A DNA stretch of 64,000 bases, taken from UMGS172 sp045651745 (GTDB taxonomy: Bacteria; Bacillota; Clostridia; Oscillospirales; Acutalibacteraceae). Both the position numbers and the translations under genes were made by a program. The stretch lies in contig JAZRSW010000029.1 of the NCBI GenBank assembly GCA_045651745.1, positions 1 to 64,000 on the forward strand, read 5' to 3'. Under the pieces are notes generated by a model. That model had not been told where the DNA came from. It saw nothing but the letters and a program-made list of their open reading frames with translations, and searched no databases. Positions 23,311-32,442 of this stretch are shown here, piece by piece (the stretch's first letter is position 1; each line of letters begins with the position of its first letter).

Positions 23311-25518
23311 CTATTTGAACAGTTTATATAACTTTGTTTTCAAATTGTCTTTAATCGCACCGTATTTATTGAGCGCTGAATTTATGTTGTAATTTCCCCA
23401 AAATTCCTCATAACCGTCAGGTCTTTCGGTAGGCTTTTTGAGTTGTGGTTGCTTAGCGTTATCTAAATTAACACTAACCTTTTTGCCCTTTATGCTATCA
23501 AACAACTCTCTGCCCTTTTCGGTGTTAACAAGCACCATTGAAACGCCTAACGAGTCTTCAAATTCAGGCTCGGTGTTTTCAATACCCCAGAAATCAGAAA
23601 CCGTGATGTCGCTAACTCTTTCCTTTCTGGCAAACTTACAATCAAAGCAAGCTTCATCAGTCAGCAAATTACTATAATAAAGACTCATAAACGATGAAAT
23701 ATATCTGTTTGATTTGACGCCATTATCCAAACTTGCGCTCGCCGAATCGCCACGCCAGGAAAGTTCCTTATTCCTGAAATGATATTTGTCAAAAGTCTCT
23801 CGTCCTTTAAGCCACAAAATAAAATCATCAAAAGCTTTCGGCGAAGGCACGCCGTGACAAATAATATCGCACAAATAAAGTTTTTCTTGTGGCAATTTTT
23901 TAGAATTAACAAAATTCAAGACCGCCGCCGTCTGGCAAGGAGTTCCCGTAAACAAAACTGTTCTTTGCACCTTTAAGTCATCAGACAGTTGCTCAAAAAC
24001 ACCCGTCATATCACTTTGAATATATTTTGTGCCCTGCACTAGGGCGATTTCTTTTTTGCTAGTTATTCTAATATGTGAAAGTTTAAAATTTTTATCCAAA
24101 CTTGCACCGTAAACACTGCCACCAATATTTATAATACTTTCGGCAAGTGCCGATGCCGCACCGCCCGAAGTTGATTTTTTTCTTAAAGAATCTTTTGCCT
24201 TATAGGCAAAAACCTCAAGTACCTCATTTTTAAGCGGTGTGTTTTCTATAGGACAAGCCTTTTTACAAAGACCGCAATTTACACATTTGTTGCTATCAAT
24301 ATACGATTTAATAAAGCCTTGCCGATTTTTAATAAAACTGATTGCTTGGTTTTTACACACAGCCTTACAACCCCCGCAACCGACACAGTTTTCAGTTATC
24401 GGTGTTTTGGAAGCACTTAAAGCCGTCAACAAAAAGTTTTTCGACTGCTCAATGTATTCTTTTAAATTTTCATTGACTTGATTGTAATCAACAACCTCTT
24501 TTGATTGTATTTTTTCTTGTACCAAACAATCCATTAGTCCTGCTTTTGTCAACAAATCGGTTATGCGACTGCCTCTACCCTTGTTGTCAAAGACATAAAA
24601 ATCCTTTTCAAAAACAATTGAAAAAGCCGTGCCGTGGAATGAGTTTGTGACAACGTATTCTGCGTTTAAAATCGCGCCCAAAAACTCTTCGGGCGAAGCC
24701 GACGACAGTTGAATATGCTTTCGTTTGCGATTTTTACTTTGACAAATTTCTACAACCGCCAAATTCTTTTCCTTTGCAAACTCCAACGCCGCATTCAGCA
24801 TAGCGTCATTACCCACGACACTATACACAAGTAAATAGGGCTTTTTAATCTTTATTGGCTTTGCAATTTTTATGTATTCCGATTTTTCGAGAAGGAAAAC
24901 GGGGTCGCAAACACACGAAACCTTTTTACCTGAAATTTTTTCGATATAATCGACTGATTTTGCTTCGCGGACAGAAACATAATCCATTCTGCCAATCAAG
25001 TTTGATGCCAACATTTCGTCGGTTTCGTTATATTTTTCTCTGCCCAAACTTGCGGCATAGGAAATCTTATTTTTAACCCCTAAAATATCACCAAAATAAA
25101 TGGGGTTAATACCCTCAGTGATATCAGGGTTCCAAATCTGGTCAGAACCGCAAACAATGTCGGTATAATCCGCCTTAACAACCTCATTTAAAGAGTTATA
25201 CTTCGGACTTTTGTCACACTTTCGCTCTCTGAATTTATAAAAAGCCTTTAACTTTTTATTTTTATCGGGTGCAGACAGAAACAACGCCAAAAGCAATTTT
25301 GATTTATGAATAAAAGAACTATTTTCATCGTTGTTCCACGACGATTTAAGCCAACTGAACAAATAATTATCCTTATCCAAATTTTTTGGCAAATAATCGA
25401 CAATTTCCGCATCAAAACCACTATTATTCAAAAATCTCGCACTAGCAAAAGCCTGCAAATTAGCACCGTAATTGACGTTTCTGTGAACGGTGATTATGCC
25501 AATTTTATTGTCACTCAT
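23311..25518 (-). CDS. Polysaccharide pyruvyl transferase fused to Fe-S / FrhB-like domain
   Basis: A 735-aa fusion. Residues 1-355 are a polysaccharide pyruvyltransferase (IGIITVHRNVNYGANLQAFA, CGSDQIWNPD, VVTNSFHGTAFSIVF), which transfers pyruvate from PEP to a sugar as a ketal. Residues about 370-425 carry two 4Fe-4S clusters (CVGCGGCKAVC, CVNCGLCKKACP). The rest matches the FrhB/FdhB beta-subunit family of flavoproteins (STSGGAASALAES, VLFTGTPCQTAAVL, CHGVPSPKAFDDFI, CDFCKFARKERVSDIT-like). In Firmicutes polysaccharide loci these two proteins are usually separate neighbours. It is the last gene of the operon and overlaps the end of wzx by 8 bases. The FrhB part need not use F420; the electron donor is unknown. 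Confidence 0.9.
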   Translation of the reverse strand: MSDNKIGIITVHRNVNYGANLQAFASARFLNNSGFDAEIVDYLPKNLDKDNYLFSWLKSSWNNDENSSFIHKSKLLLALFLSAPDKNKKLKAFYKFRERKCDKSPKYNSLNEVVKADYTDIVCGSDQIWNPDITEGINPIYFGDILGVKNKISYAASLGREKYNETDEMLASNLIGRMDYVSVREAKSVDYIEKISGKKVSCVCDPVFLLEKSEYIKIAKPIKIKKPYLLVYSVVGNDAMLNAALEFAKEKNLAVVEICQSKNRKRKHIQLSSASPEEFLGAILNAEYVVTNSFHGTAFSIVFEKDFYVFDNKGRGSRITDLLTKAGLMDCLVQEKIQSKEVVDYNQVNENLKEYIEQSKNFLLTALSASKTPITENCVGCGGCKAVCKNQAISFIKNRQGFIKSYIDSNKCVNCGLCKKACPIENTPLKNEVLEVFAYKAKDSLRKKSTSGGAASALAESIINIGGSVYGASLDKNFKLSHIRITSKKEIALVQGTKYIQSDMTGVFEQLSDDLKVQRTVLFTGTPCQTAAVLNFVNSKKLPQEKLYLCDIICHGVPSPKAFDDFILWLKGRETFDKYHFRNKELSWRGDSASASLDNGVKSNRYISSFMSLYYSNLLTDEACFDCKFARKERVSDITVSDFWGIENTEPEFEDSLGVSMVLVNTEKGRELFDSIKGKKVSVNLDNAKQPQLKKPTERPDGYEEFWGNYNINSALNKYGAIKDNLKTKLYKLFK

Positions 25519-26974
25519 TTGTCGGGTTAATCTCCTTTTTCTTCATAGTTGTAAAGAGATTTATAATCTTATTTCTGAATATAACCGCTAAAACCATAAT
25601 AACGATTAAAAGCACAATTTTCATAACTAAATTTTTCCAGAATACTAGACCGTATACCATCAAAAGTGCAAAACCTGCGAAAATAGCAAGCAAAACTTTA
25701 AGATTGATTATTTCATCCAAATTTTTCTCGTACTTCTTTGCCAAGTAATAATAAGCAAAGAAATGAACGAAACTTGTTATAAGTGTCGCATAGCCAACCG
25801 AAACCGGTCCCCAAAATTTAAAGCCCACATAATTTAAAATAATATTTGAAACCGCCGTAATCATTGTTGCAACACTCATCTGCTTGGTTTTTTCATAATA
25901 GAAAATTATATTGCCGACCAAACCTGTTACAAAAGAAACCTGAACACTAAATGCTAACGGCGCTACAAACCACACAGCATCCATATACTCTTTTGTTGCA
26001 AAGATAAGAATTCCCTCTCTTGCAAACAACACAATAATCTCGCAAATTACCGACACCAAAACACTACATCCTAAAACAACATTGTAAAGTTTTTTTACAG
26101 TTCCGCTTTTAATTGTTTGTAACGTATACGGAATTAACGAATTATTTATTGAGCCGGTTATAATACCTACAACCCCCGTAATGCTATGGGCAATACTATA
26201 CAATCCGGCTGCAGCTGCACCGACAAAATAGTCCAGCATCAACTTATCAGCAGAGTTAAGCATAACCTGTGACAAATAATGCGGGAGTAACGGGACGTTG
26301 AATTTTAACGCGTATTTCCAGTATTCCTTATGATATAATTTCTTCCCCTTATATACAAGCATAACCATAATGGCTACGCCAACCATAATTCCCCAAAGTC
26401 CTGAGCCGATAACTTTAGCATAAGCCTTATTATCTTCCACAAGTTTTACAGCAATTATTGCAACAACAGGGCTTAAAATCGCATTAGAAAAAGTATATGC
26501 AATTACTTTTTTATAATCATATGTATATCTTCTCCGCATAAGCCAGAAGGATGTTGCGGCATTGGTAAACGTCTGCACCCACATAAAAACCAAATAGCTT
26601 ACGCTTAAACCGAACAGTTGCGGAAAGACTGCGTTTATTAAAATACAGAAAACATACACAAGTATGGATGCTGCTGCAGTAAGACCAATCATAGAAGATG
26701 TTACTGTTTCAACATCCTTTTCATACTTGGTCATTGCAACATTATATACGCCACCCGCGAGGGACAGGGTTGCAAAAATACTGATAACACCCTCCCAGGT
26801 TATAAAAACGCTCGAAATGCCATAATCAGCAACATCTAAAAGTCGTGTGAAAATCGGTGTCGTTATAAAGGAAATGCCCTTGAGCACAACATTGGACACA
26901 ACAAACCAAAATGACGCTTTAGCTGCCGGCGACATATTATTAAGTTTTGTTAAAAAAGTTTTAATTTTACTCAT
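25511..26974 (-). CDS. wzx: Polysaccharide flippase (Wzx/MOP superfamily)
   Basis: A 487-aa membrane protein with 12-14 predicted helices that flips undecaprenyl-linked repeat units across the membrane. The N-terminal half shows SFWFVVSNVVLKGISFITTP and FTRLLDVADYGISSVFITW, typical of the MATE/MviN-like Wzx family. It overlaps the upstream glycosyltransferase by 8 bases (ATGAGTAA) and the downstream pyruvyltransferase by 8. With the EpsG-like polymerase it defines a Wzx/Wzy-dependent assembly route. Confidence 0.93.
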   Translation of the reverse strand: MSKIKTFLTKLNNMSPAAKASFWFVVSNVVLKGISFITTPIFTRLLDVADYGISSVFITWEGVISIFATLSLAGGVYNVAMTKYEKDVETVTSSMIGLTAAASILVYVFCILINAVFPQLFGLSVSYLVFMWVQTFTNAATSFWLMRRRYTYDYKKVIAYTFSNAILSPVVAIIAVKLVEDNKAYAKVIGSGLWGIMVGVAIMVMLVYKGKKLYHKEYWKYALKFNVPLLPHYLSQVMLNSADKLMLDYFVGAAAAGLYSIAHSITGVVGIITGSINNSLIPYTLQTIKSGTVKKLYNVVLGCSVLVSVICEIIVLFAREGILIFATKEYMDAVWFVAPLAFSVQVSFVTGLVGNIIFYYEKTKQMSVATMITAVSNIILNYVGFKFWGPVSVGYATLITSFVHFFAYYYLAKKYEKNLDEIINLKVLLAIFAGFALLMVYGLVFWKNLVMKIVLLIVIMVLAVIFRNKIINLFTTMKKKEINPTNE

Positions 26975-28154
26975 CTAAAAACGTCTTCTCTATATTTTTT
27001 ATAGTTGTTTGTTTGTCAACAAAATTCAATGCCGATTCTTCGCCCAATTTTTTTAGCAACTGAGCATCATCTAAAAGTTGTTTTACTGCTTTATAGATGC
27101 TCTCACTGTCACGATTTATAACCAACCCGTTTTTACCGTCGGCAATCATTTCCAAATTGCCTTTAATACCTGTGCAAACAACCGCTTTTTTAAACAGTTT
27201 TTCTTCATAAATTACAAGACTTAACCCTTCATAACTTGAAGGTTGAACGCAAATTGATGCACTGTTTATATAGGTATACGGATTTGCTTTGTTGCCCAAC
27301 AAAATAAAGTTGTTTTCTAAACTATATTGTTTTATTAATTCTTCAAGTTGGGGTCGTTGCGGGCCGTCACCGCATATATACCACTTGACATTATAACCAT
27401 CATCAACAAGCCTTCTGCAAGGCTCTACACACAAGTGAAAACCTTTTAATTCAACCAACCTGCCCACCAAAACGATATTAACCGTGGTTTTGTCCATCTC
27501 ATTTGGTTCCCGACTCAAAAGTTCAAGACGTTCAAAATCAAACAACGACGGCAGGGTGAAAACCTTTATTTTATCCTTAAATTCGGGATAAAGTTCGACT
27601 AAAGAGTTTTTTGAATTTCTAGACACTGTGCAAATATTTTTTGCAACCGAAAAAGCCATTTTATCAAGTTTTCGGTTGGAATTTATTTCTTTAATATCTG
27701 TATGCACCCACACGTTTTTCACTTTGGCATTGACGCAATCGGCAACATAATAACCCGCACTGCCCTCTGCGAAGCCAATTGCGACGTCATAAGTTTTGTC
27801 AATTTTCAGCATAGTCTTTTTTTGAAAATGCCAATCAGTTTTACTTAATCCCTTTATGCCAAGTCTTGCTTTCAAAAATCTGAATAATCTGTAAAAAGCC
27901 AAGCCAAACTTTTTCTGCTTAATCAACGTTTTTATTGCTTTAGAAATAGGTTGATTGAAAACAGTACTGAAATATGGTGAGTCTGGCAATAAATTCACAT
28001 TCTTATTCAATTGTGGTACTAAATCTCTGCCATCACTAAACAAATATAAATCGACATTATATTTTGAATAGTCCAGATTATTGCACAAATCTATAAGAGT
28101 TTTTTCAAGACCACCGGTTGCAAGGCTATCTGAAACAATTAAAAGATTTTTCAT
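26967..28154 (-). CDS. Glycosyltransferase family 4 (retaining, GT-B)
   Basis: A 395-aa GT-B enzyme. The N-terminal acceptor domain has SDSLATGGLEKTLIDLC with the GG loop. The C-terminal donor domain has VNIVLVGRLVELKGFHLC, GDGPQRPQLEEL and SYEGLSLVIYE, the EX7E-type nucleotide-sugar region. It adds one sugar to the lipid-linked repeat unit on the cytoplasmic side; donor and linkage cannot be read from sequence. It is coupled to its neighbours by 1-base (upstream) and 8-base (downstream) overlaps. Confidence 0.92.
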   Translation of the reverse strand: MKNLLIVSDSLATGGLEKTLIDLCNNLDYSKYNVDLYLFSDGRDLVPQLNKNVNLLPDSPYFSTVFNQPISKAIKTLIKQKKFGLAFYRLFRFLKARLGIKGLSKTDWHFQKKTMLKIDKTYDVAIGFAEGSAGYYVADCVNAKVKNVWVHTDIKEINSNRKLDKMAFSVAKNICTVSRNSKNSLVELYPEFKDKIKVFTLPSLFDFERLELLSREPNEMDKTTVNIVLVGRLVELKGFHLCVEPCRRLVDDGYNVKWYICGDGPQRPQLEELIKQYSLENNFILLGNKANPYTYINSASICVQPSSYEGLSLVIYEEKLFKKAVVCTGIKGNLEMIADGKNGLVINRDSESIYKAVKQLLDDAQLLKKLGEESALNFVDKQTTIKNIEKTFLDE

Positions 28155-29077
28155 TACTTTTCTATCTCTTTTCTCATGTCGTCAATCATATCCATGAGTT
28201 CGTCTGAAATGCCGGGAACGACTTTTCGGCAAAACATATATCCGCTACCTTTGAGTTCATCGAAATTCTCTTTTGTATAAATGGATGTGTCAACATCGTA
28301 ATTATGATAGTGCAAAGGTGCCCAACCAAAATGCTCCGTGATTTCGTGTTCCTCGCCGTTTTGAACTGTATTTTTTCTCAAAGGCGAATTGAAAATAACA
28401 GTCTGCCAATAAACTTCGACTGCTGCATGTACTCTTTTCATAACCTTATTAAATTTTTTATCATTCAAATATGTATCGAGAATAAGTTTTGTTCCTTTTC
28501 TAGTAAATGCTGACAACATCTGTCCAAAATAAGGTTCAACCAGCGTATTATTCAAAGGCACTTTTATTTCCTTTTTAGTATAATACTTGGTTACTGTACG
28601 ATACATAAAACTTCTGTAACATTTACTTAAAAACTTGCTGTTTATAAAGAAATCAAAATACCACTTTTTTAAAATCTTATTTTTGTCAGTAGGAATTGTG
28701 GAATTAATTATGTTATAAGCCATAACATATTCTGTTTCCTTGTTTTTCTCAAATGTATCTAATATTTCCCTATTTGTCATCAGTGGATAGTCTTGTCCTG
28801 TCAGCATAACAAATCTGTCATATTTTTTGTCAGAGTTATATGCATCTAAAAAGCCTTGCATATAACCATCTATCATAGAAAAACCAGCCCACCATACACT
28901 ATAACGCCTCGAGGCAAAGAAAACGTATTCATATTCTTTTAATTCTTTTTCAAAGGGTAAAATATCTGATTTTTTATCCACGTGAATATAAAAATCGCCG
29001 GTTTCCTTAATAGAGCCCACCAGTCTCTTTATTTGTTTCGGGTCCTTATGTACTAAAATTATGTATGCTATTTTCAT
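28154..29077 (-). CDS. Core-2/I-branching-type beta-1,6-N-acetylglucosaminyltransferase (GT14)
   Basis: A 307-aa enzyme of the GT14 family: IAYIILVHKDPKQIKRLV at the N-terminus, FYIHVDKKSD, FFASRRYSVWWAG and DRFVMLTGQDYPL. The family is best known for mucin and I-antigen branching in animals and for bacterial capsule synthesis. By analogy it may build a beta-1,6 branch. It overlaps both neighbours by one base, so it sits firmly within the operon. Acceptor specificity is not predictable. Confidence 0.88.
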   Translation of the reverse strand: MKIAYIILVHKDPKQIKRLVGSIKETGDFYIHVDKKSDILPFEKELKEYEYVFFASRRYSVWWAGFSMIDGYMQGFLDAYNSDKKYDRFVMLTGQDYPLMTNREILDTFEKNKETEYVMAYNIINSTIPTDKNKILKKWYFDFFINSKFLSKCYRSFMYRTVTKYYTKKEIKVPLNNTLVEPYFGQMLSAFTRKGTKLILDTYLNDKKFNKVMKRVHAAVEVYWQTVIFNSPLRKNTVQNGEEHEITEHFGWAPLHYHNYDVDTSIYTKENFDELKGSGYMFCRKVVPGISDELMDMIDDMRKEIEK

Positions 29078-30069
29078 TATTTATCACCACTGCTTTTTAT
29101 TACATATAATGCTCTTGTTATTCTTATCGATAATGCGGATATACATAGCATAATTTTTTCTTTTTTTGTTAAATATGGATTTGATAAAACTAAACTTATG
29201 TTTCTTTGTATATCTTTTTTATATTGTAAAAATTCTCTTTTAAACTTTACTCTTTCGTTTTTACAAGACGAAATAAATAACAAATAGTATGCCTTAAACA
29301 AAAAGAAATCCTGTTCTTTTTTATAATCAAATTCGTCCGCCGATAAAAATTCAACCGACCTTTCGAAAAAATATATTGCATCTAAATATATACTTCCGCC
29401 ACCTGCTCTCGTAACACTTCCGTCACTCAAAATACAGTTATAAAACGGATAATTATATATGGCTGTTCCTTTTGTTTTTTTCAAAAGTTCAATAGTAAAA
29501 TAAAAGTCTTCTACCCGTCTACCTTCAGGTATTTTTATTCCTTCAATATATTCGGCTTTCGTGACACGAACAGCCAGACTGACGTTACCTTTGTGAACAA
29601 AAACATTTTTTATGGCGTCTGCTTCAGTAATGACCGTAAGTTTTCTATCATCTTTTTCAGGTTCGACTATATTACCTTCCAAATCATACACGTTTGCCAA
29701 ACATTCAATTGTCGAAAGTTTGTTTTCTTCCATAACGGAAATCAAGGTTTCATACATGTCGCAGTTAATATAATCATCAGAATCACAAAAGCCTATGTAT
29801 TTACCTTCTGCTAAATCCAATCCCGCGTTTCTTGCAGATGCAGCGCCGCCGTTTTCTTTGTGAATAACCTTAACTCTGGCATCCTTTCTTGCACATTCAT
29901 CACAAATAGCCCCGCTATTATCGGGTGAACCGTCATCAACCAAAATCAATTCCAAATCTTTAAGTGTCTGATTCAAAATACTGTTTACACATCTATGTAT
30001 ATATTTTTCAGCCTTGTATACAGGAACGATAACCGATAATAAAGGTCTTGCCAAAATTAAATCCTCCAA
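29077..30069 (-). CDS. Glycosyltransferase family 2
   Basis: A 330-aa GT-A inverting enzyme. The nucleotide-binding region SVIVPVYKAEKYIHRCVNSI is followed by LILVDDGSPDNSGAICD, the acceptor-side KENGGAASARNAGLD and the metal-binding DSDD in IGFCDSDDYI. About 100 residues of helical C-terminus end without clear membrane segments. It is separated from the next upstream gene by zero bases. Sugar donor unknown. Confidence 0.92.
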   Translation of the reverse strand: MEDLILARPLLSVIVPVYKAEKYIHRCVNSILNQTLKDLELILVDDGSPDNSGAICDECARKDARVKVIHKENGGAASARNAGLDLAEGKYIGFCDSDDYINCDMYETLISVMEENKLSTIECLANVYDLEGNIVEPEKDDRKLTVITEADAIKNVFVHKGNVSLAVRVTKAEYIEGIKIPEGRRVEDFYFTIELLKKTKGTAIYNYPFYNCILSDGSVTRAGGGSIYLDAIYFFERSVEFLSADEFDYKKEQDFFLFKAYYLLFISSCKNERVKFKREFLQYKKDIQRNISLVLSNPYLTKKEKIMLCISALSIRITRALYVIKSSGDK

Positions 30070-31185
30070 TTAAAACCAATTGTTTTTTAATATTCCTACT
30101 GAACTAAATACGCCTGAATCACATGGCGTTATTTTATTGCTGTCATAAAATTCATTTACACCGTTAAGGAAGCGTTCAACTGCCGTTTTATAATCATAAC
30201 AAGCAATTGTTTCTTTGGCTTTTACACCTAAAACAGTCGCTTTTTGATTATTAGTCAACAGCTCTTTAACGGCTTTATATGCATTTTTGTTGTTGCCATA
30301 TTTGTAAACCATGCCGTTTTCGTTATGCGTAATTAAAAACGGCACAGAACCGATGGCACTACTTGCAACTACTGCACAACCATTAGACATTGATTCGTTC
30401 AGCACTGCTCCCCATCCCTCATTAAAGTCGCTGGTGAACATATAAATACTGCTTCTTTGCATTATCTCTAAAACTTCATTATGGGTTTTAGAACCTAAAA
30501 ATTCTACGCAATCATCCAACTTATATTTGTTTTTTAACACAGTTAATCGCTCTTTTTGAGGGCCGTCTCCAACAATATTAACCTTAAATTCAAACCCATC
30601 ACGCTTTAAAAGTTTTGCTGTTTCAATTACAGTTTCTACATGCTTTAATTTTAACAACCTGCCAGCATAAAGAATGGTATTCTGCTCTTTCTTTGAATCG
30701 CCACTGATTTCACATTCCGGAAAATATCCCCATTTGAAAATTTTGCTGATATTAAAACCGAAAACCGATAAATCATACGGCAAAAAAGCCGATGCAGCTA
30801 ACACATATAAATTTTTATCTTTATGATTTAAATATCTGGACTTGAGCATTCTGAAATTGCGCGGTCTTAAGCATCGCAAAATACCCTTTTTGAAAATTCT
30901 CTCAGAATATATAAATGAGAGCTTATTTTCTTTCATTCTTAACTCAACCAAACTATCAGGACAGGCACCGAAAATAACCGCATCCGCAGAAACAATTTCC
31001 TTTTCTGCTCTATTTTTATCAATTCTATAGTCAATTACATAATTTCGCACTTCGGTTATCTGATAACCTTGGTTGCTTCCATTATCTGTTGCTATAAAAT
31101 AGAATTCATCGGACTTCGCCAAAAATTCTTCACAAATTGGAATTTGATGGTGATTCAAAAAATTAGAAACGAAAACAGTCTTCAT
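30070..31185 (-). CDS. Glycosyltransferase family 4
   Basis: A 371-aa GT-B enzyme. The short N-terminal domain begins VFVSNFLNHHQIPICEEFL. The C-terminal domain has TILYAGRLLKLKHVETVIE, NIVGDGPQKERL, EFLGSKTHNEVLEIM and the EGWGAVLNESMSNG donor motif (E-x7-E). It follows the EpsG-like polymerase gene with a 9-bp gap. No membrane segments are seen. Confidence 0.92.
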   Translation of the reverse strand: MKTVFVSNFLNHHQIPICEEFLAKSDEFYFIATDNGSNQGYQITEVRNYVIDYRIDKNRAEKEIVSADAVIFGACPDSLVELRMKENKLSFIYSERIFKKGILRCLRPRNFRMLKSRYLNHKDKNLYVLAASAFLPYDLSVFGFNISKIFKWGYFPECEISGDSKKEQNTILYAGRLLKLKHVETVIETAKLLKRDGFEFKVNIVGDGPQKERLTVLKNKYKLDDCVEFLGSKTHNEVLEIMQRSSIYMFTSDFNEGWGAVLNESMSNGCAVVASSAIGSVPFLITHNENGMVYKYGNNKNAYKAVKELLTNNQKATVLGVKAKETIACYDYKTAVERFLNGVNEFYDSNKITPCDSGVFSSVGILKNNWF

Positions 31186-31194
31186 AATCTACAC

Positions 31195-32217
31195 CTAAAA
31201 GCAAAACGCATAATTATGTCCCATTGCTCGATATGCAAAAAGTGCGAATGTTAAAACAATAGCTCCCAGTTCAATAAATACGCGGTTTTCTTTATTCTCA
31301 ACTGAATCCAACGATTCGCAAAAAATAATGGGGATTGCATTTAAAAAGTACATACTGGGCCTTTCGGCAGTTCGTCCAACCAGTCTAAATACCCAAATAA
31401 CCATGCACATAATACCGGTATTCATAACAACCCGTTCTTTTAGTCCGTTCATCCAGTGCTTTTTTGTTGCTAACGCTAAAATTAAGATTATCAAAAGAAT
31501 GACAAAGAATATTCCGCCGTTATCAATCTCTTCAACCCCGTAGTTATAATCCAAAACTTCATTCGCAAGCATAAGTAGTTTTTCATAACTAAAATATGCC
31601 AATATTGTAACGACTATTGTAAGCAACATATTTTTGACATCCACACGTCTTGTGCCTAGGAAATACATCGGAAGGAAAATGTACGCCGAGTGATGAAGTT
31701 GTGCGGCAAGCAGCACTAAAAACACAAAAGGTATGATTTTCCGCTTTTGAATAAACCTCATAGAGAGTAAACAAAGGCTCATTGCCATTGCTTGACGCAT
31801 ACCGGTAATGATGAAAAACAAATTACCTATTGTAACATAAAAATACAATGCCAACAACGGACGCTTTGTATTACGCCAGCACAAATCAAACACACCTATC
31901 AATGAGATAAATGCTGTTATCAGTTTAAATACAACACCTGAATCGGTAATGCACCTAATAAGCTTTTTGAAATAATGAAAACCATAATCGCGATTGGTTG
32001 TGGACGGTATATCAGCCCAAGCTATTTCATCTATGTTTTGAAAATTTCTTATATAGCCAATAGTATCGACTCCGGTAGTATCCGACCTTAAGCCGACAAA
32101 CAGCCAAAGCCCAACGCATCCTAATACAAATATCCACTTTTTATATTTTGGAACAGCTGTATTATATAAAAAATACAAAACCAGTTCGAAAACCGCAATT
32201 CCTAAATAATAAAGCAT
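31195..32217 (-). CDS. wzy: EpsG/Wzy-type polysaccharide polymerase
   Basis: A 340-aa polytopic membrane protein with about nine to ten helices. The conserved EpsG-family segment WLFVGLRSDTTGVDTIGYIRNF lies near residues 39-60 (RSDTTGVDT is the signature). RQAMAMSLCLLSMRFI and AAQLHHSAYIFLPMYF (with the conserved His residues of the polymerase loop) follow. It joins flipped repeat units on the outer face. There is one such gene in the locus, as expected for a single Wzy-dependent polymer. Its upstream gap to 32413 holds repeat element copy C. Confidence 0.9.
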   Translation of the reverse strand: MLYYLGIAVFELVLYFLYNTAVPKYKKWIFVLGCVGLWLFVGLRSDTTGVDTIGYIRNFQNIDEIAWADIPSTTNRDYGFHYFKKLIRCITDSGVVFKLITAFISLIGVFDLCWRNTKRPLLALYFYVTIGNLFFIITGMRQAMAMSLCLLSMRFIQKRKIIPFVFLVLLAAQLHHSAYIFLPMYFLGTRRVDVKNMLLTIVVTILAYFSYEKLLMLANEVLDYNYGVEEIDNGGIFFVILLIILILALATKKHWMNGLKERVVMNTGIMCMVIWVFRLVGRTAERPSMYFLNAIPIIFCESLDSVENKENRVFIELGAIVLTFALFAYRAMGHNYAFCF

Positions 32218-32241
32218 AACTTAACTCTCTTTACTAAATTT

Positions 32242-32442
32242 TATAATGGTTATGATTAGTCGAAACATATCTGTTTCGATACAAAATCATTAACTTTGTG
32301 TCGAATTTTTAATAAAACTTTGGTGCTATACATTGCAATGATGTAGAAAAGCAATCGAATTTTACGAAATTTGCTTGCTTAAAAGCCGATTTATCAGCTT
32401 TCGTGGAAACGTTTAGCATTTCCCCCGTTTACAATCATTATA
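32242..32442 (+). repeat. Dispersed structured element, copy C (about 201 bp, partly decayed)
   Basis: Ends TATAATGG (32242-32249) and CATTATA (32436-32442). The left lobe resembles copy B (TCGAAACA/TGTTTCGA hairpin) but hairpins 2 and 3 have lost pairing. The right lobe resembles copy A (GCAATGATGTAGAAAAGC, CGAAATTTGCTTGC, AAAGCCGATTTATCAGCTTT, GTGGAAACG) with mismatches. It extends 30 bp into the 3' end of the glycosyltransferase at 32413-33615 and supplies its last codons and stop. Same orientation as copies A and B. Confidence 0.8.

Noticed and set aside
23311..25518. Evidence for coenzyme F420 use
   Set aside because: FrhB-like domains in Firmicutes polysaccharide loci occur without F420 biosynthesis; the CofE-like gene alone does not establish a pathway.
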